Assembly (NCBI GenBank): GCA_035942255.1
Contig: DASZDG010000018.1
Coordinates: forward strand, 1-37,184
Reading direction: 5' to 3'
DNA: 37,184 nt
From: JALZEG01 sp035942255
GTDB lineage: Bacteria > Actinomycetota > CADDZG01 > WHSQ01
Position 1 is the first letter of the stretch. Every line of letters starts with the position of its first letter. Both the position numbers and the translations under genes were made by a program. Positions 7,961 through 15,834 of this stretch are shown piece after piece. The notes under the pieces were generated by a model. It was not told the origin of the DNA and did no database searches. It worked only from the letters and a program-made list of their open reading frames with translations.

Positions 7961-10900
7961 CTAGGCGTCTCCTCCGGCGTCCACCCTCGCAAGGTACTCC
8001 TGGAGCGAGACCGCGCCCACGTCGCCCTTGATCAGCGCCTCGATCCCCTGCACCGCCGCGGCGATGCCCGACATCGTCGTGATGCACGGGACCCCCGCTT
8101 GGATCGCTGCGGTCCGGATGTAGTAGCCGTCGGAACGGGCGCCGCGGCCGAACGGCGTGTTGAAGACCATCTCGACGTCGCCGGAGGCGATCCTGTCCAC
8201 GACGTTGTTTCCCGATGCCTTGGAGACCTTGTCGACGATCGCCACCTCGACCCCCGCGCGCCGCAGGACCTCCGCGGTGCCGCGCGTAGCGAGCAGCTGG
8301 AAGCCGAGGTCGGCCAGTCTCATCGCCGGGAAGATCACCGACCGCTTGTCCCGGTTGGAGACGGAGACGAAGACGGTTCCCTTCGACGGAAGGCGCAGGC
8401 CCGCGCCGATCTCGGCCTTCGCGAACGCGAGGCCGAAGTTCGCGTCGATGCCCATGACCTCGCCGGTCGAGCGCATCTCGGGACCGAGCAGCGCGTCGAA
8501 GCCGCGGAAGCGGTCGAACGGCATCACCGCCTCCTTCACCGCGACGTGCGGGAGCCCCTCGTGGCCGACGGTCTTCGATGGGACGAGGCCCTCCGCACGC
8601 AGCTCGGCCAGCGTCGCCCCCGCCATCACCCGAGCCGCCACCTTCGCCAGCGGGACGCCGGTCGCCTTCGACACGAACGGGACCGTCCGCGACGCGCGCG
8701 GGTTCGCCTCGAGGATGAAGACCTGCTCGTCCTTGATCGCGAACTGCATGTTGATCAGGCCGCGGACGCCGAGGTTGCGGGCGATCGCTTCCGTGTGGGC
8801 GATGACCTCGCCGATCTGGTCGCCGCCGAGCGTGAACGGGGGCAGCGCGCACGCCGAGTCGCCGGAATGGACGCCGGCCTCCTCGATGTGCTCCAGGACC
8901 CCGCCGACGTACAGCTCGTGGCCGTCGAACACCGCGTCGCAGTCCACCTCGACCGCGCCTTCGAGGAAGCGGTCGACGAGGACGGGATGGCGCGGCGACA
9001 CCTCCGCGGCCGTCGCCATGTACCGCTCGAGCGACGACTCCTCGTACACGATCTCCATCGCGCGGCCCCCGAGCACGTACGACGGGCGCACCAGGACCGG
9101 GTACCCGATAGACGCCGCGACCGCACGCGCCTCGGCGACCGAGCGGGCGATGCCGTTCGCGGGGTGAGGCAGCGCGAGGTCGGCCAGCAGGTCGCCGAAG
9201 CGCTCGCGGTCCTCCGCGCGGTCGATCGCGTCGAAGGACGTCCCCCAGATCGGCACGCCGGCGGCGGCGAGCGCCCCCGCGAGCTTCAGCGGCGTCTGCC
9301 CGCCGAGCTGCACGATCACGCCGGCGGGACGCTCGCGCTCGACGACGTTCATGACGTCCTCGAACGTGAGCGGCTCGAAGTAGAGGCGGTCCGAGGTGTC
9401 GTAGTCAGTCGAGACGGTCTCGGGGTTGCAGTTCAGCATGATCGTCTCGTAGCCGGCGTCCGACAGCGCGAACGCGGCGTGCACGCAGCAGTAGTCGAAC
9501 TCGATCCCCTGGCCGATGCGGTTGGGGCCGGAGCCGAGGATCAGCACCTTCGGCCGCGTCGAGGGCGCGACCTCGTCCTCCTCCTCGTACGTCGAGTAGT
9601 AGTACGGCGTGTGGGCCTCGAACTCGGCGGCACAGGTGTCGACGGTCTTGTACGTCGGGACGATCCCGAGCTCGATCCGGCGCCGGCGCACGTCCTCCTC
9701 GCTCGTCCTCAGGATGCGGCCGAGCTGGAGGTCCGAGAAGCCCATGCGCTTCGCGGCGCGCAGGGCGTGAGGCGACAGCGCATCGACGGTCGTGGCCGCG
9801 AGCGATCGCCGCATCTCCGCGAGCCGCGCGATCTGGTGGACGAACCATGGATCAATTGCCGACGCCTCGACGACGTCCTCCTCGGGCATCCCCTGGAACA
9901 GCGCCTGCTCCACGAGCCTGAGCCGGTCCTCGGTCGCTTGTCCGAGGCGCTCCCGGATCTCCGGCAGCGGGACCTCCCGGGCGCCGTCTGCGCCCAGCCC
10001 GTGCAGGTCGACCTCGAGCGACCGGAACCCCTTCTGCAGGGCCTCGACGAACGTCCGGCCGATCGCCATGGCCTCGCCGACCGACTTCATCTTCGTGCCG
10101 AGCGTGCGGTCGGCGCCGGGAAACTTCTCGAACGCCCAGCGCGGGATCTTCGCTACGACGTAGTCGATCGAGGGCTCGAACGACGCCGGAGTCTTCTTCG
10201 TGATGTCGTTGGGGATCTCGTCGAGGGTGTAGCCGACCGCCAGCTTCGCCGCGATCTTCGCGATCGGGAAGCCGGTCGCCTTCGACGCGAGGGCGGACGA
10301 GCGCGACACCCGCGGGTTCATCTCGATCACCACGCGGCGGCCGTTGCCCGGGTGGACGGCGAACTGGACGTTGGACCCGCCGGTCTCGACGCCGATCGCG
10401 CGCATCACTGCGGCCGCGTCGTCGCGCATCGCCTGGTACTCGACGTCGGTGAGGGTCATCGCGGGGGCGACCGTGATCGAGTCGCCGGTGTGGACGCCCA
10501 TCGGGTCGAGGTTCTCGATCGAGCAGATCACGACGACGTTGTCGTTCGCGTCGCGCATGACCTCGAGCTCGTACTCCTTCCAGCCCGCGACCGACTCCTC
10601 GATCAGCAGCTCGCCGATCGGCGAGAGCCGCACGCCCTCGGCCGCGACGATCGCCAGCTCGGCCGCGCCTCTCACGAAGCCCCCGCCCGCGCCTCCCAGC
10701 GTGAATGAGGGCCGCACGACGAGCGGGTACCCGATCTCTTCCCCGGCGCGCAGCGCATCGTCGACGGAGTAGGCGAACGTCGAGCGCGGGACCTCGAGGC
10801 CGGCCGCGATCATCGTCTCCTTGAAGAGCCTGCGGTCCTCCGCGCGCCGGATCGAGTCGGGGCGCGCGCCGATCAGCTCGACGTCGTGCGCTTCGAAGAC

Positions 10901-11218
10901 CCCCGACTCCTCGAGCTCGAGGGCGAGGTTGAGCGCCGTCTGGCCGCCGAGCGTCGGCAGGCACGCGTCGGGCTTCTCGCGCGCCACGATCTCCGCGACG
11001 TGCGAGGCGACGAGCGGCTCGACGTAGGTCGCGTCGGCGAACTCGGGGTCGGTCATGATCGTCGCGGGGTTGCTGTTGACGAGCACGACCTCGTAGCCCT
11101 CCTGGCGCAGCACCTTGCACGCCTGGGCCCCCGAGTAGTCGAACTCCGACGCCTGTCCGATGACGATCGGGCCGGAGCCGATCACCAGGATCTTGTGGAT
11201 GTCGTCGCGCCTCGGCAC
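7961..11218 (-). CDS. carB: Carbamoyl-phosphate synthase large subunit
   Basis: Makes carbamoyl phosphate from bicarbonate, ammonia (delivered from CarA) and two ATP. At 1085 residues it is full length. The two homologous ATP-grasp halves are plain: the first begins with ILVIGSGPIVIGQASEFDYSG, and the second has ILGSGPNRIGQGIEFDYCCV. The allosteric MGS-like domain is at the C-terminus (FVSVSNRDKRS, LLATRGTAE, VFNTPFGRG). I chose the GTG at 11218. It overlaps the last base of the upstream VOC gene's stop (TAGTG), and there is no other good start nearby. Because the VOC gene and a short peptide gene separate it from carA, the two subunits are not adjacent. Confidence 0.96.
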   Translation of the reverse strand: MPRRDDIHKILVIGSGPIVIGQASEFDYSGAQACKVLRQEGYEVVLVNSNPATIMTDPEFADATYVEPLVASHVAEIVAREKPDACLPTLGGQTALNLALELEESGVFEAHDVELIGARPDSIRRAEDRRLFKETMIAAGLEVPRSTFAYSVDDALRAGEEIGYPLVVRPSFTLGGAGGGFVRGAAELAIVAAEGVRLSPIGELLIEESVAGWKEYELEVMRDANDNVVVICSIENLDPMGVHTGDSITVAPAMTLTDVEYQAMRDDAAAVMRAIGVETGGSNVQFAVHPGNGRRVVIEMNPRVSRSSALASKATGFPIAKIAAKLAVGYTLDEIPNDITKKTPASFEPSIDYVVAKIPRWAFEKFPGADRTLGTKMKSVGEAMAIGRTFVEALQKGFRSLEVDLHGLGADGAREVPLPEIRERLGQATEDRLRLVEQALFQGMPEEDVVEASAIDPWFVHQIARLAEMRRSLAATTVDALSPHALRAAKRMGFSDLQLGRILRTSEEDVRRRRIELGIVPTYKTVDTCAAEFEAHTPYYYSTYEEEDEVAPSTRPKVLILGSGPNRIGQGIEFDYCCVHAAFALSDAGYETIMLNCNPETVSTDYDTSDRLYFEPLTFEDVMNVVERERPAGVIVQLGGQTPLKLAGALAAAGVPIWGTSFDAIDRAEDRERFGDLLADLALPHPANGIARSVAEARAVAASIGYPVLVRPSYVLGGRAMEIVYEESSLERYMATAAEVSPRHPVLVDRFLEGAVEVDCDAVFDGHELYVGGVLEHIEEAGVHSGDSACALPPFTLGGDQIGEVIAHTEAIARNLGVRGLINMQFAIKDEQVFILEANPRASRTVPFVSKATGVPLAKVAARVMAGATLAELRAEGLVPSKTVGHEGLPHVAVKEAVMPFDRFRGFDALLGPEMRSTGEVMGIDANFGLAFAKAEIGAGLRLPSKGTVFVSVSNRDKRSVIFPAMRLADLGFQLLATRGTAEVLRRAGVEVAIVDKVSKASGNNVVDRIASGDVEMVFNTPFGRGARSDGYYIRTAAIQAGVPCITTMSGIAAAVQGIEALIKGDVGAVSLQEYLARVDAGGDA

Positions 11219-11604
11219 TACGAGCTCACCACTGCTTGATCGAAGGCGACGATCTCTATCCGGTTGCCGGCGGGGTCGCGGGTGTAGCACCGATGGCGCC
11301 CCGGGATCTCACCGGCCTGCTCGATGTGGCAGCCCGCGCCGCGCAGCCTCTCGACCGCGGCGTGGAAGTCGCTCACGACCATGCCGAAGTGGGCGGTCTT
11401 GTGCGGGTTGTGCTCGTCGACCCCGACGTGGACCTCCTGGGAGCCCGCGCGGAACCAGGCACCCTTGGGCCGGGTGCCCTGCGGCTTCTCGATCTCCTCC
11501 AGCCCCAGGCAGCTCCGGTACCACTCGGACGTCTCTTCGACCAGCTCGTCGGGCGCGGTCACCTGGACGTGGTCGACTCCGATGACCTCGAACTCCTCGG
11601 TCAC
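11218..11604 (-). CDS. VOC-fold (glyoxalase/dioxygenase-like) metalloprotein, function unknown
   Basis: A 128-residue single VOC module pair, the vicinal-oxygen-chelate fold used by glyoxalase I, extradiol dioxygenases and fosfomycin or bleomycin resistance proteins. Candidate metal ligands can be seen: His in G-V-D-H-V-Q-V near residue 11, His in T-A-H-F-G-M-V-V, and Glu in N-R-I-E-I-V-A-F near the C-terminus. The middle holds a C-Y-T-R-D-P-A-G-N-R loop. It starts with GTG at 11604, overlapping the stop of the upstream small gene by 1 nt. Its own stop overlaps the carB start by 1 nt. This locks it into the pyr operon between the two carbamoyl-phosphate synthase subunits. The substrate is unknown; I cannot say whether it acts in pyrimidine metabolism. 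Confidence 0.85.
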   Translation of the reverse strand: MTEEFEVIGVDHVQVTAPDELVEETSEWYRSCLGLEEIEKPQGTRPKGAWFRAGSQEVHVGVDEHNPHKTAHFGMVVSDFHAAVERLRGAGCHIEQAGEIPGRHRCYTRDPAGNRIEIVAFDQAVVSS

Positions 11605-11708
11605 TACCGCTTGGCTCCGCCCGCGGCGGCCTTCCGCTTGTCACGGGCCCTCTTGCGGCGCTGGCGGTCCTTCTTCCAACGGGCCGTCTTCCTGTCGCCT
11701 CTGCCCAT
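11604..11708 (-). CDS. Small, very basic 34-residue protein in the pyr operon
   Basis: A short gene with an excellent start: ATG at 11708 just after a run containing AGGAGG. The product begins MGRGDRKTARWKKDRQ and is almost wholly Arg/Lys plus a few Ala, with a short Ala-Gly stretch before the final K-R. Its TAG stop at 11606-11604 shares a base with the GTG start of the VOC gene (TAGTG). This is the same junction used between the VOC gene and carB. The opening M-G-R-G-D-R-K-T resembles the N-terminus of the tiny ribosomal protein bTHX (M-G-K-G-D-R/K-K/R-T), but the rest differs. An RNA- or ribosome-binding role is therefore only a guess. The strong ribosome binding site and the coupled stop argue that it is translated. 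Confidence 0.65.
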   Translation of the reverse strand: MGRGDRKTARWKKDRQRRKRARDKRKAAAGGAKR

Positions 11709-11732
11709 CGTCTCCTCCTCTCCTTCCGGTGC

Positions 11733-12923
11733 TTACGCGTAGACCGCGTCGGCACGTGCGGGTTCGAACGTCTCCATCAGGTCCCGGAACGCCCCGAACA
11801 GATAGCGGGAGTCGTGGGGGCCGGGGCCGGACTCCGGGTGGTACTGCACGCTGAACGCCACGCCCGGGACCTCCAGCCCCTCGACCGTCTCGTCGTTGAG
11901 GTTCAGGTGAGTGAGCGTCGCCGGCGTGCGCTCGAGCGAGCGCGGGTCCACCGCGAACCCGTGGTTCTGGCAGGTGATCTCGATCCGGTCGCGCCCGAGG
12001 CGCTTCACCGGGTGGTTGCTCCCGCGGTGGCCGAACGGCAGCTTGAACGTCTCGGCCCCCAGCGCGAGCCCGAGGATCTGGTGGCCGAGACAGATGCCGA
12101 ACACCGGGATCCGTCCGACGAGCCCGCGCACCGCCTCGACGCCGTAGGTCACCGCGGCGGGATCGCCCGGGCCGTTCGCGAGGAACACGCCGTCGAAGCC
12201 GCCGTCGAGGACGTCGTTCGCCGGGGTCGTCGCCGGGACGACCGTGACGTCGCAGCCCGCGGCGACCAGGAGGTCGAGGATGTTGTGCTTGACGCCGAAG
12301 TCGTACGCGGCGATGCGGTAGCGGCGGGTGGGAGGGGCCATGAGGGCCGCGGTGGTCGCCGCCTCCTCGGCCCCCGCGACGAACCCCGAGCCGCGCCGTT
12401 CCTCGACTCGCTCGCGCGTCCACTGGTAGGGGGTCGCGGTCGTGACGTCCACGACCAGGTCGGCTCCGGCCATCGAGGGGGCCGAGCGCGCGACGTCCAC
12501 GAGCTCGTCCGCAGTCGCTCCGGACCCGAGCGCGGCCCGCATCGCGCCGCGCGTCCTGAGGTGGCGCGTGAGCCGGCGCGTGTCGATCCCGGTGATCCCC
12601 GGGATGCCGTGCTTGCGGAGGTATTCGTCGAGCGTGCTCTCCGCGCGCCAGGACGAGACCGTCTCGCTCAGCTCGCGTACGGCGAACCCACGCACCCACG
12701 GCCGCGGCGCCTGGTCGTCGAAGGAGTTCGCGCCGGTGTTGCCGATCTGCGTCGCTGTCATCGTGACGATCTGGCCGCAGTAGGAGGGGTCGGTCAGCAC
12801 CTCCTGATAGCCGGTCATGCCGGTGTTGAAGCACGCCTCGCCGGTGACGACGCCGGCGGCGCCGAACGACTCGCCGGAGAACGTCGTCCCGTCCTCGAGG
12901 GCGAGGACCGCGCGCTCCCTCAT
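11733..12923 (-). CDS. carA: Carbamoyl-phosphate synthase small (glutaminase) subunit
   Basis: Hydrolyses glutamine and channels ammonia to CarB. The N-terminal CarA-specific domain (E-A-C-F-N-T-G-M-T-G-Y-Q-E-V-L-T-D-P-S-Y near 29-48) is followed by a class I glutamine amidotransferase domain. The nucleophile Cys lies in F-G-I-C-L-G-H-Q, and the His-Glu pair in Q-Y-H-P-E. The length is 396 residues. The frame is open far upstream into pyrC. I chose the ATG at 12923, which forms a 4-nt ATGA overlap with the pyrC stop and gives the standard N-terminus (R-A-V-L-A-L-E-D-G-T-T-F-S-G). The gene ends 24 nt before the small basic peptide gene. Confidence 0.96.
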   Translation of the reverse strand: MRERAVLALEDGTTFSGESFGAAGVVTGEACFNTGMTGYQEVLTDPSYCGQIVTMTATQIGNTGANSFDDQAPRPWVRGFAVRELSETVSSWRAESTLDEYLRKHGIPGITGIDTRRLTRHLRTRGAMRAALGSGATADELVDVARSAPSMAGADLVVDVTTATPYQWTRERVEERRGSGFVAGAEEAATTAALMAPPTRRYRIAAYDFGVKHNILDLLVAAGCDVTVVPATTPANDVLDGGFDGVFLANGPGDPAAVTYGVEAVRGLVGRIPVFGICLGHQILGLALGAETFKLPFGHRGSNHPVKRLGRDRIEITCQNHGFAVDPRSLERTPATLTHLNLNDETVEGLEVPGVAFSVQYHPESGPGPHDSRYLFGAFRDLMETFEPARADAVYA

Positions 12924-14227
12924 ACGCGGGCCCCCTGCAGGACCTCGCCGTCGCGGACGGTCTGTCTGCCGCGGAAGAACGTGTGCACGACGCGCCCGGT
13001 CAACTCGCGGCCGGCGAACGGCGTGTTGCGGCTCAGCGAGCTGAAGCGGGTGGGGTCGACGGTCCAGCGCGCCTTCGGGTCGAACACGACGAGGTTCGCC
13101 GGCGCCCCCTCGGCGAGGCGTCCCTGTCCCTCCATCCGCAGGATGCTCGCGGGGCCCGAGCTCAGCAGCTCCACCGCCCGCGTCAGCGAGAGGTGGCCCG
13201 GCTCGACGAGCTGGGCGATCGTGAGGCCGAGCGCGGTCTCGAGCCCGAGCATCCCCGGCGGCGCGTACGAGAACTCCTGGTCCTTCTCCTCGCGCGCGTG
13301 CGGCGCGTGGTCGGTCGCGATCGCGTCGATGGTCCCGTCGGCGAGGCCCTCGACGATGGCGACGCGGTCGTCCTCCTCGCGCAGCGGCGGGTTCACCTTC
13401 ATCATCGGGTCGTAGCCCTCGAGGGCCGCGTCCGTCAGCGTGAAGTGATGCGGCGTCGCCTCGGCCGTGACGCGCACGCCGTCTTCCTTCGCCCGGCGGA
13501 CGAGCTCGACCGTGCCGCGCGTGGACACGTGCAGGAGGTGCAGGCGGCACCCGGTGAGCTTCGCGAGCGCGATGTCGCGCGCCGCCATGAGCTCCTCGGC
13601 CTCGGCGGGGATGCCGCGCAGGCCGAGCGCCATCGAACGCGGCGACTCGTGCATCTGGCCGCCGGCCGCGAGGGCCGCGTCCTCGCAGTGCTCCGCGTAG
13701 ACCGCGTCGAACGTCACGAGGTACTCCATCGCGCGGCGAGCGAACAGCGAGTCCTGCACGCCGTGTCCGTCGTCGGTGAACAGCCGCACCCCCGCGAGCG
13801 AGCGCGCCATCTCGCCGAGGTCGGCCATCTTCCGTCCCTCGAGGCCCTTGCTCAGGGCGCCGGCGGGCAGCACCTCGACGAGGCCGGCCTCGCGTCCGAG
13901 CGCCCACACCTGCTCGACCACCGAGGCCGCGTCGGCGACCGGGTCGGTGTTCGGCATCGCGCACACGGCCGTGTAGCCGCCCGCGGCGGCCCCCGCGGAC
14001 GCGGTGGCGACTGTTTCCTCGTCCTCCCGGCCGGGCTCGCGGAGGTGCGTGTGCATGTCGACGAAGCCGGGGGCGACGACCATGCCGGAGACGTCGGTCA
14101 CTTCCGCGTCCGGGGGGCCGCCCCCGATCGCCGCCACGACGCGGTCGCTGACGAGCACATCCGCGATCTCGTCACGGCCCGACGCGGGGTCGACCACGCG
14201 GCCCCCGCGAAGAAGGAAGTCGCTCAC
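12920..14227 (-). CDS. pyrC: Dihydroorotase
   Basis: Cyclises carbamoyl aspartate to dihydroorotate, as a class I zinc amidohydrolase of 435 residues. Metal-binding motifs are visible: DMHTHLREPG near 57-66, the AEHCED and LLHVSTRGT histidines, and T-D-H-A-P-H near residue 300. I chose the GTG at 14227 because it makes a GTGA overlap with the pyrB stop, has GGAGG upstream and gives the normal N-terminus (F-L-L-R-G-G-R-V-V-D-P). Proximity to pyrB fits the common class I arrangement, in which PyrC can associate with aspartate transcarbamoylase. Confidence 0.95.
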   Translation of the reverse strand: MSDFLLRGGRVVDPASGRDEIADVLVSDRVVAAIGGGPPDAEVTDVSGMVVAPGFVDMHTHLREPGREDEETVATASAGAAAGGYTAVCAMPNTDPVADAASVVEQVWALGREAGLVEVLPAGALSKGLEGRKMADLGEMARSLAGVRLFTDDGHGVQDSLFARRAMEYLVTFDAVYAEHCEDAALAAGGQMHESPRSMALGLRGIPAEAEELMAARDIALAKLTGCRLHLLHVSTRGTVELVRRAKEDGVRVTAEATPHHFTLTDAALEGYDPMMKVNPPLREEDDRVAIVEGLADGTIDAIATDHAPHAREEKDQEFSYAPPGMLGLETALGLTIAQLVEPGHLSLTRAVELLSSGPASILRMEGQGRLAEGAPANLVVFDPKARWTVDPTRFSSLSRNTPFAGRELTGRVVHTFFRGRQTVRDGEVLQGARV

Positions 14228-15156
14228 GCCGCCACCTCCTCGTCCGTCCCGCCGAGCATCAGGTACAGGAGGCTCATGCGGACCGCGAGGCCGTTGCTCA
14301 CCTGGTCCAGGATGATCGAGCGCGGGGACTCCGACACGTCCGCGGCGATCTCGACGCCGCGGTTCATCGGGCCGGGGTGCATCACGAGCGCGTCGGGCTT
14401 CATCCGCGCCATCCGGCGCGAGTCCAGCCCCCACAGCGCCGCGTACTCGCGGTTGCTAGGGAACAGCTGCTCCGACTGCCGCTCCTGCTGGACGCGCAGG
14501 AGGTAGCAGATGTCGACGTCCTCGATCACCGCGTCGAGGTCGTACGAGACCGACGCACCCCATGCCGCGCCCTGCGGCGGGACGAGCGTCGGCGGGCCGA
14601 CGAGCACGACCTCGGCCCCCATCGTCACGAGGCCCTTGACGTTCGAGCGGGCGACGCGCGAGTGGATGATGTCGCCGACGATCGCGACCTTGAGCCCTTC
14701 GAGGTCCTTGAACCTCTCCCTGATCGAGAACAGGTCGAGGAGCGCCTGCGTCGGGTGCTCGTGCGCGCCGTCGCCGGCGTTCAGCACGCTCGCCTTCACC
14801 CACTGGCTCAGCTGGTGGGGCGCGCCCGACGAGCCGTGGCGGACGATGATCGCGTCGACGCCCATCGCCTCGATCGTCCACGCGGTGTCCTTGAACGACT
14901 CGCCCTTGGCGACCGAGGACTTCGAGTCGGCCGAGAAGTTGATGACGTCCGCGGAGAGGCGCTTGGCCGCGAGCTCGAACGAGATGCGCGTCCGCGTGGA
15001 GGCCTCGTAGAAGAGGTTGCACACCGTGCGGCCGCGCAGCGTCGGAAGCTTCTTGATCGGGCGGTCCGTGACCTGGCGGAGCGACTCGGCGGTGTCGAGG
15101 ATGCGCGTGATGTCGTCCGCGGTCAGCTGGTCCATGGACAAGAGGTGCTTCATCAT
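14224..15156 (-). CDS. pyrB: Aspartate carbamoyltransferase catalytic subunit
   Basis: Condenses carbamoyl phosphate and aspartate. The carbamoyl phosphate motif is E-A-S-T-R-T-R-I-S-F-E near 51-61, and the aspartate-side signatures include A-H-E-H-P-T-Q-A-L-L-D and M-H-P-G-P-M-N-R-G. At 310 residues it is normal length. There is no pyrI regulatory subunit beside it, as usual in Gram-positive-type operons. The ATG at 15156 lies 8 nt after GGGAGG and just downstream of the pyrR stop. It ends in a 4-nt overlap with pyrC. Confidence 0.96.
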   Translation of the reverse strand: MMKHLLSMDQLTADDITRILDTAESLRQVTDRPIKKLPTLRGRTVCNLFYEASTRTRISFELAAKRLSADVINFSADSKSSVAKGESFKDTAWTIEAMGVDAIIVRHGSSGAPHQLSQWVKASVLNAGDGAHEHPTQALLDLFSIRERFKDLEGLKVAIVGDIIHSRVARSNVKGLVTMGAEVVLVGPPTLVPPQGAAWGASVSYDLDAVIEDVDICYLLRVQQERQSEQLFPSNREYAALWGLDSRRMARMKPDALVMHPGPMNRGVEIAADVSESPRSIILDQVSNGLAVRMSLLYLMLGGTDEEVAA

Positions 15157-15158
15157 CG

Positions 15159-15728
15159 TTAGGGCCTCCCGCTGTGACCGATGAGGACGGCGTCCTCGCC
15201 GTCGATCTCCTGGACGTGCACCTTCACGACCTCGTCCGCGGAGGTCGGGAGGTTCTTGCCGACGTGGTCGGCCCGGATCGGGAACTCGCGGTGGCCCCGG
15301 TCGACGAGGACCGCCAGCCGGATGGCGCGGGGCCGCCCGAGGTCGAGGATCGCGTCGAAGGCGGCCCTGATCGTGCGTCCCGTGTAGAGGACGTCGTCCA
15401 CGAGGACAACGACGCGGCCGTCGATGTCGCCGGGGACGGTGGTGGACTCTAGGCTCCGGGGGCCGCGCAGGGCGACGTCGTCACGGTAGAGCGTGACGTC
15501 GAGGGCTCCCGAGGGAAGGTCGACGCCCTCGAACGACGCGATCGTGCCGGCGATCCGCTCGGCGAGGGGTGCGCCGCGGGTCCGGATGCCCACGATCACG
15601 AGGTCGTCGGTCCCGCGGTTCCGTTCGACGATCTCGTGCGAGATCCGGGTGATCGCCCGCCGCACCTCGTCGGGCTCCATGACGGTCGCCTTGATGACGA
15701 AGCCGGGGGCCGGGGCGCGGTCGGCCAC
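15159..15728 (-). CDS. pyrR: PyrR: pyr-operon mRNA-binding regulator / uracil phosphoribosyltransferase-like protein
   Basis: The first structural gene of the operon and its likely regulator. PyrR binds pyr mRNA when loaded with UMP, and many members also have uracil phosphoribosyltransferase activity. The PRPP motif is V-V-V-L-V-D-D-V-L-Y-T-G-R-T near residues 110-123. The sequence also has A-I-T-R-I-S-H-E-I-V-E-R-N and the C-terminal D-R-G-H-R-E-F-P-I-R-A-D-H-V-G-K-N-L-P. The frame is open upstream to 15782. I chose GTG 15728 (189 residues, close to family length), which overlaps the stop of a leader frame as TAGTG and has GGAGG 9 nt upstream. GTG 15770 (203 residues) is a real alternative; it would place the leader terminator inside the coding region. 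Confidence 0.92.
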   Translation of the reverse strand: MADRAPAPGFVIKATVMEPDEVRRAITRISHEIVERNRGTDDLVIVGIRTRGAPLAERIAGTIASFEGVDLPSGALDVTLYRDDVALRGPRSLESTTVPGDIDGRVVVLVDDVLYTGRTIRAAFDAILDLGRPRAIRLAVLVDRGHREFPIRADHVGKNLPTSADEVVKVHVQEIDGEDAVLIGHSGRP

Positions 15729-15775
15729 TAAAAAACGCCTCCACTCCGGGAGGCGTGCAGGGTCGGACACGGCAA
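15728..15775 (-). CDS. Possible 15-codon leader peptide ahead of pyrR
   Basis: A TTG at 15775 lies 6 nt after AAAGGAG, the best-placed Shine-Dalgarno in the leader. The frame reads MPCPTLHASRSGGVF and stops with a TAG that shares its last base with the GTG of pyrR. The whole second half of the frame is the leader terminator hairpin and its U-run. A ribosome translating it would therefore prevent the terminator from folding. The alternative is that the same Shine-Dalgarno serves GTG 15770 of a longer PyrR, in the other frame. Coding evidence is limited to the start, the spacing and the stop/start overlap. Confidence 0.4.
   Translation of the reverse strand: MPCPTLHASRSGGVF
15729..15756 (-). 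terminator. Rho-independent terminator/attenuator in the pyrR leader
   Basis: On the minus strand there is a perfect 8-bp stem, ACGCCTCC (15756-15749) with GGAGGCGT (15742-15735), and a 6-nt loop. A run of six U follows directly (15735-15730). This is a textbook intrinsic terminator placed between the leader Shine-Dalgarno and the pyrR start. Its 3' arm contains GGAGG, which is also a usable Shine-Dalgarno 9 nt before GTG 15728. Termination and masking of that site would thus go together. Confidence 0.85.
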
Positions 15776-15782
15776 GGCTCAC

Positions 15783-15816
15783 TCCTTTCCGGCCTCACGG
15801 GGCCGGGCTTAAAGGA
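15783..15816 (-). promoter_or_regulatory. PyrR-binding RNA hairpin that masks a Shine-Dalgarno sequence
   Basis: The leader RNA folds into the architecture known for PyrR sites. There is a hexaloop CCGUGA (15100-series positions 15100+695 to 700, i.e. 15795-15800), fitting the CNGNGA consensus. The upper stem is a perfect 6 bp, CCGGCC/GGCCGG. A 4-nt bulge AAGC sits on the 5' side. The lower stem is a perfect 6 bp, UCCUUU (15816-15811) with AAAGGA (15788-15783). The 3' strand of the lower stem is the Shine-Dalgarno AAAGGAG. Binding of UMP-loaded PyrR would stabilise the hairpin and hide it. Translational repression by PyrR of this kind is known in Mycobacterium smegmatis. Confidence 0.85.
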
Positions 15817-15834
15817 CGGTTTGTTGCGGGGGCT

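Noticed and set aside
7616..10708. A 1030-codon open frame on the plus strand opposite carB
   Set aside because: It is the antisense shadow of carB in a high-GC genome: Arg/Asp/Val-rich, with no domain pattern and no ribosome site.
11733..14227. Apparent fusion of carA with pyrC in one long open frame
   Set aside because: The carA frame is open through pyrC only by chance. Each gene has its own motifs in a different frame and a 4-nt start/stop overlap.
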